Source: Crotophaga sulcirostris
Lineage: Eukaryota; Chordata; Aves; Cuculiformes; Crotophagidae
Length of the DNA: 64,000 nucleotides
NCBI GenBank assembly: GCA_013397455.1
Contig: VYZB01000329.1
Span: 514,500-578,499, forward strand
Direction of reading: 5' to 3'
Part shown: piece by piece, positions 63,601 to 64,000 of the stretch
Layout of the letters: each line of letters begins with the position of its first letter
How positions within the stretch are numbered: the first letter of the stretch is position 1
Position numbers and translations under genes: made by a program
The notes under the pieces: generated by a model
Seen by the model: the letters and a program-made list of their open reading frames with translations, nothing else
Databases searched by the model: none
Told to the model about the DNA's origin: nothing

Positions 63601-64000
63601 AGCATTGGCAAGAGCATCTATTTTAAAAACAGTCTTCAGTGGGCTGTGAGAGCCAGAAGACAAACGTACAGCAGTGCTGGGCCGTGCTCAAGAGTCGGCA
63701 TCTCCTCATGCATTGTATTGTGTGTGTTTTACAGAGGAAGTACAAAAGGGCTGCATGATGGTGTGGCAGCAAGAAGAGTGTGAGGTGAAAGCATATAAGC
63801 CTCTGTCAGAATTTTTCTTCACTTTAGCTGATATTTTTATTGTGTGTTTTGAATAAAGAAAATTGTGTGCGGAGTAGATTGGAAAAGGAATGAGCACTGA
63901 GTGTGAGGAACAGCTGGAGCATTTCTGACATACACTTCTTTTACTTGCCACCCTATTTATGGGTCTGTAGGAATGTGGAGTAAAAAAAAGTTTACTGCTT
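51659..64000. other. Unassigned AT-rich noncoding DNA
   Basis: More than 12 kb without a recognised gene, RNA or mobile element. Open frames are short (at most 110 codons, 61535-61867 minus strand, AT-rich and motif-free) and overlap on both strands. Small items are alternating purine-pyrimidine sequence near 53105-53160, TG-rich T tracts at 60118-60160, a near-palindrome at 60712-60733 and A12 near 62350. Regulatory elements or very old repeats could be present but cannot be told from sequence reading alone. Confidence 0.45.
60712..60733. repeat. Near-perfect 22-bp TA/CG palindrome
   Basis: Centred on GTAC, the core ATACGTACGTAT (60717-60728) is a perfect palindrome and the outer bases extend it to 22 with one mismatched pair. 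A second, smaller palindrome TATACGTATA lies at 60765-60774, and both are preceded by ACATAAATATA-like sequence, so the pair may be a degenerate local duplication. No function is implied. Confidence 0.75.

Overview
The window looks like bird nuclear DNA, from a gene-poor intergenic or intronic stretch. It is AT-rich and CpG-poor, and I found no open frame I could recognise as a host gene. Almost everything identifiable is retroelement debris typical of birds: chicken-repeat-1 (CR1) LINE copies and avian endogenous retrovirus (ERV) long terminal repeats. The species cannot be fixed from the sequence alone. The repeats suit a bird, and the ERV with a Lys-like primer site and decayed gag resembles those common in many bird genomes.

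Layout. 1-11565 is mostly unassignable noncoding DNA with a perfect hairpin (8779-8803) and a short CR1 3' end (10461-10525, + strand). 11566-13785 is a minus-strand CR1 that keeps the end of ORF1 (esterase-like) and the ORF2 endonuclease but has lost its reverse-transcriptase core by internal deletion. 15784-17190 is a second minus-strand CR1 covering most of the reverse transcriptase and the 3' end. 17191-21494 is unassigned but contains a 60-base exon-like segment with good splice signals at 21188-21247.

21495-25020 is a three-layer nest. A plus-strand CR1, also missing its RT core, is cut by the 5' LTR of an ERV (22540-23473). That LTR is itself split by a younger minus-strand CR1 (22845-23330). 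After the LTR come a Lys-type primer binding site and a broken gag. No pol, env or 3' LTR of this provirus could be recognised.

25021-44590 is unassigned except for a strong interrupted inverted repeat (arms 26527-26627 and 27267-27361) and a run of plus-strand open frames at about 27.7-30.7 kb that includes an in-frame 30-base tandem duplication. 44600-45390 is a very old plus-strand CR1/L3-like LINE remnant, followed by a minus-strand CR1 RT fragment that keeps an FVDD motif (45655-46145). Another CR1 3' end lies at 48448-48638 and an apparent solo LTR of a related ERV lineage at 51067-51658. From 51659 to the end I recognise no gene or repeat family, only short simple-sequence and palindromic tracts.

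Nothing here forms a working pathway. The window records successive retroelement insertions and their decay. No CRISPR array, operon, rRNA or tRNA was seen. The best candidates for something undescribed are the inverted-repeat element, the exon-like segment near 21.2 kb, the plus-strand ORF region at 27.7-30.7 kb, and the two CR1 copies with similar RT-core deletions.
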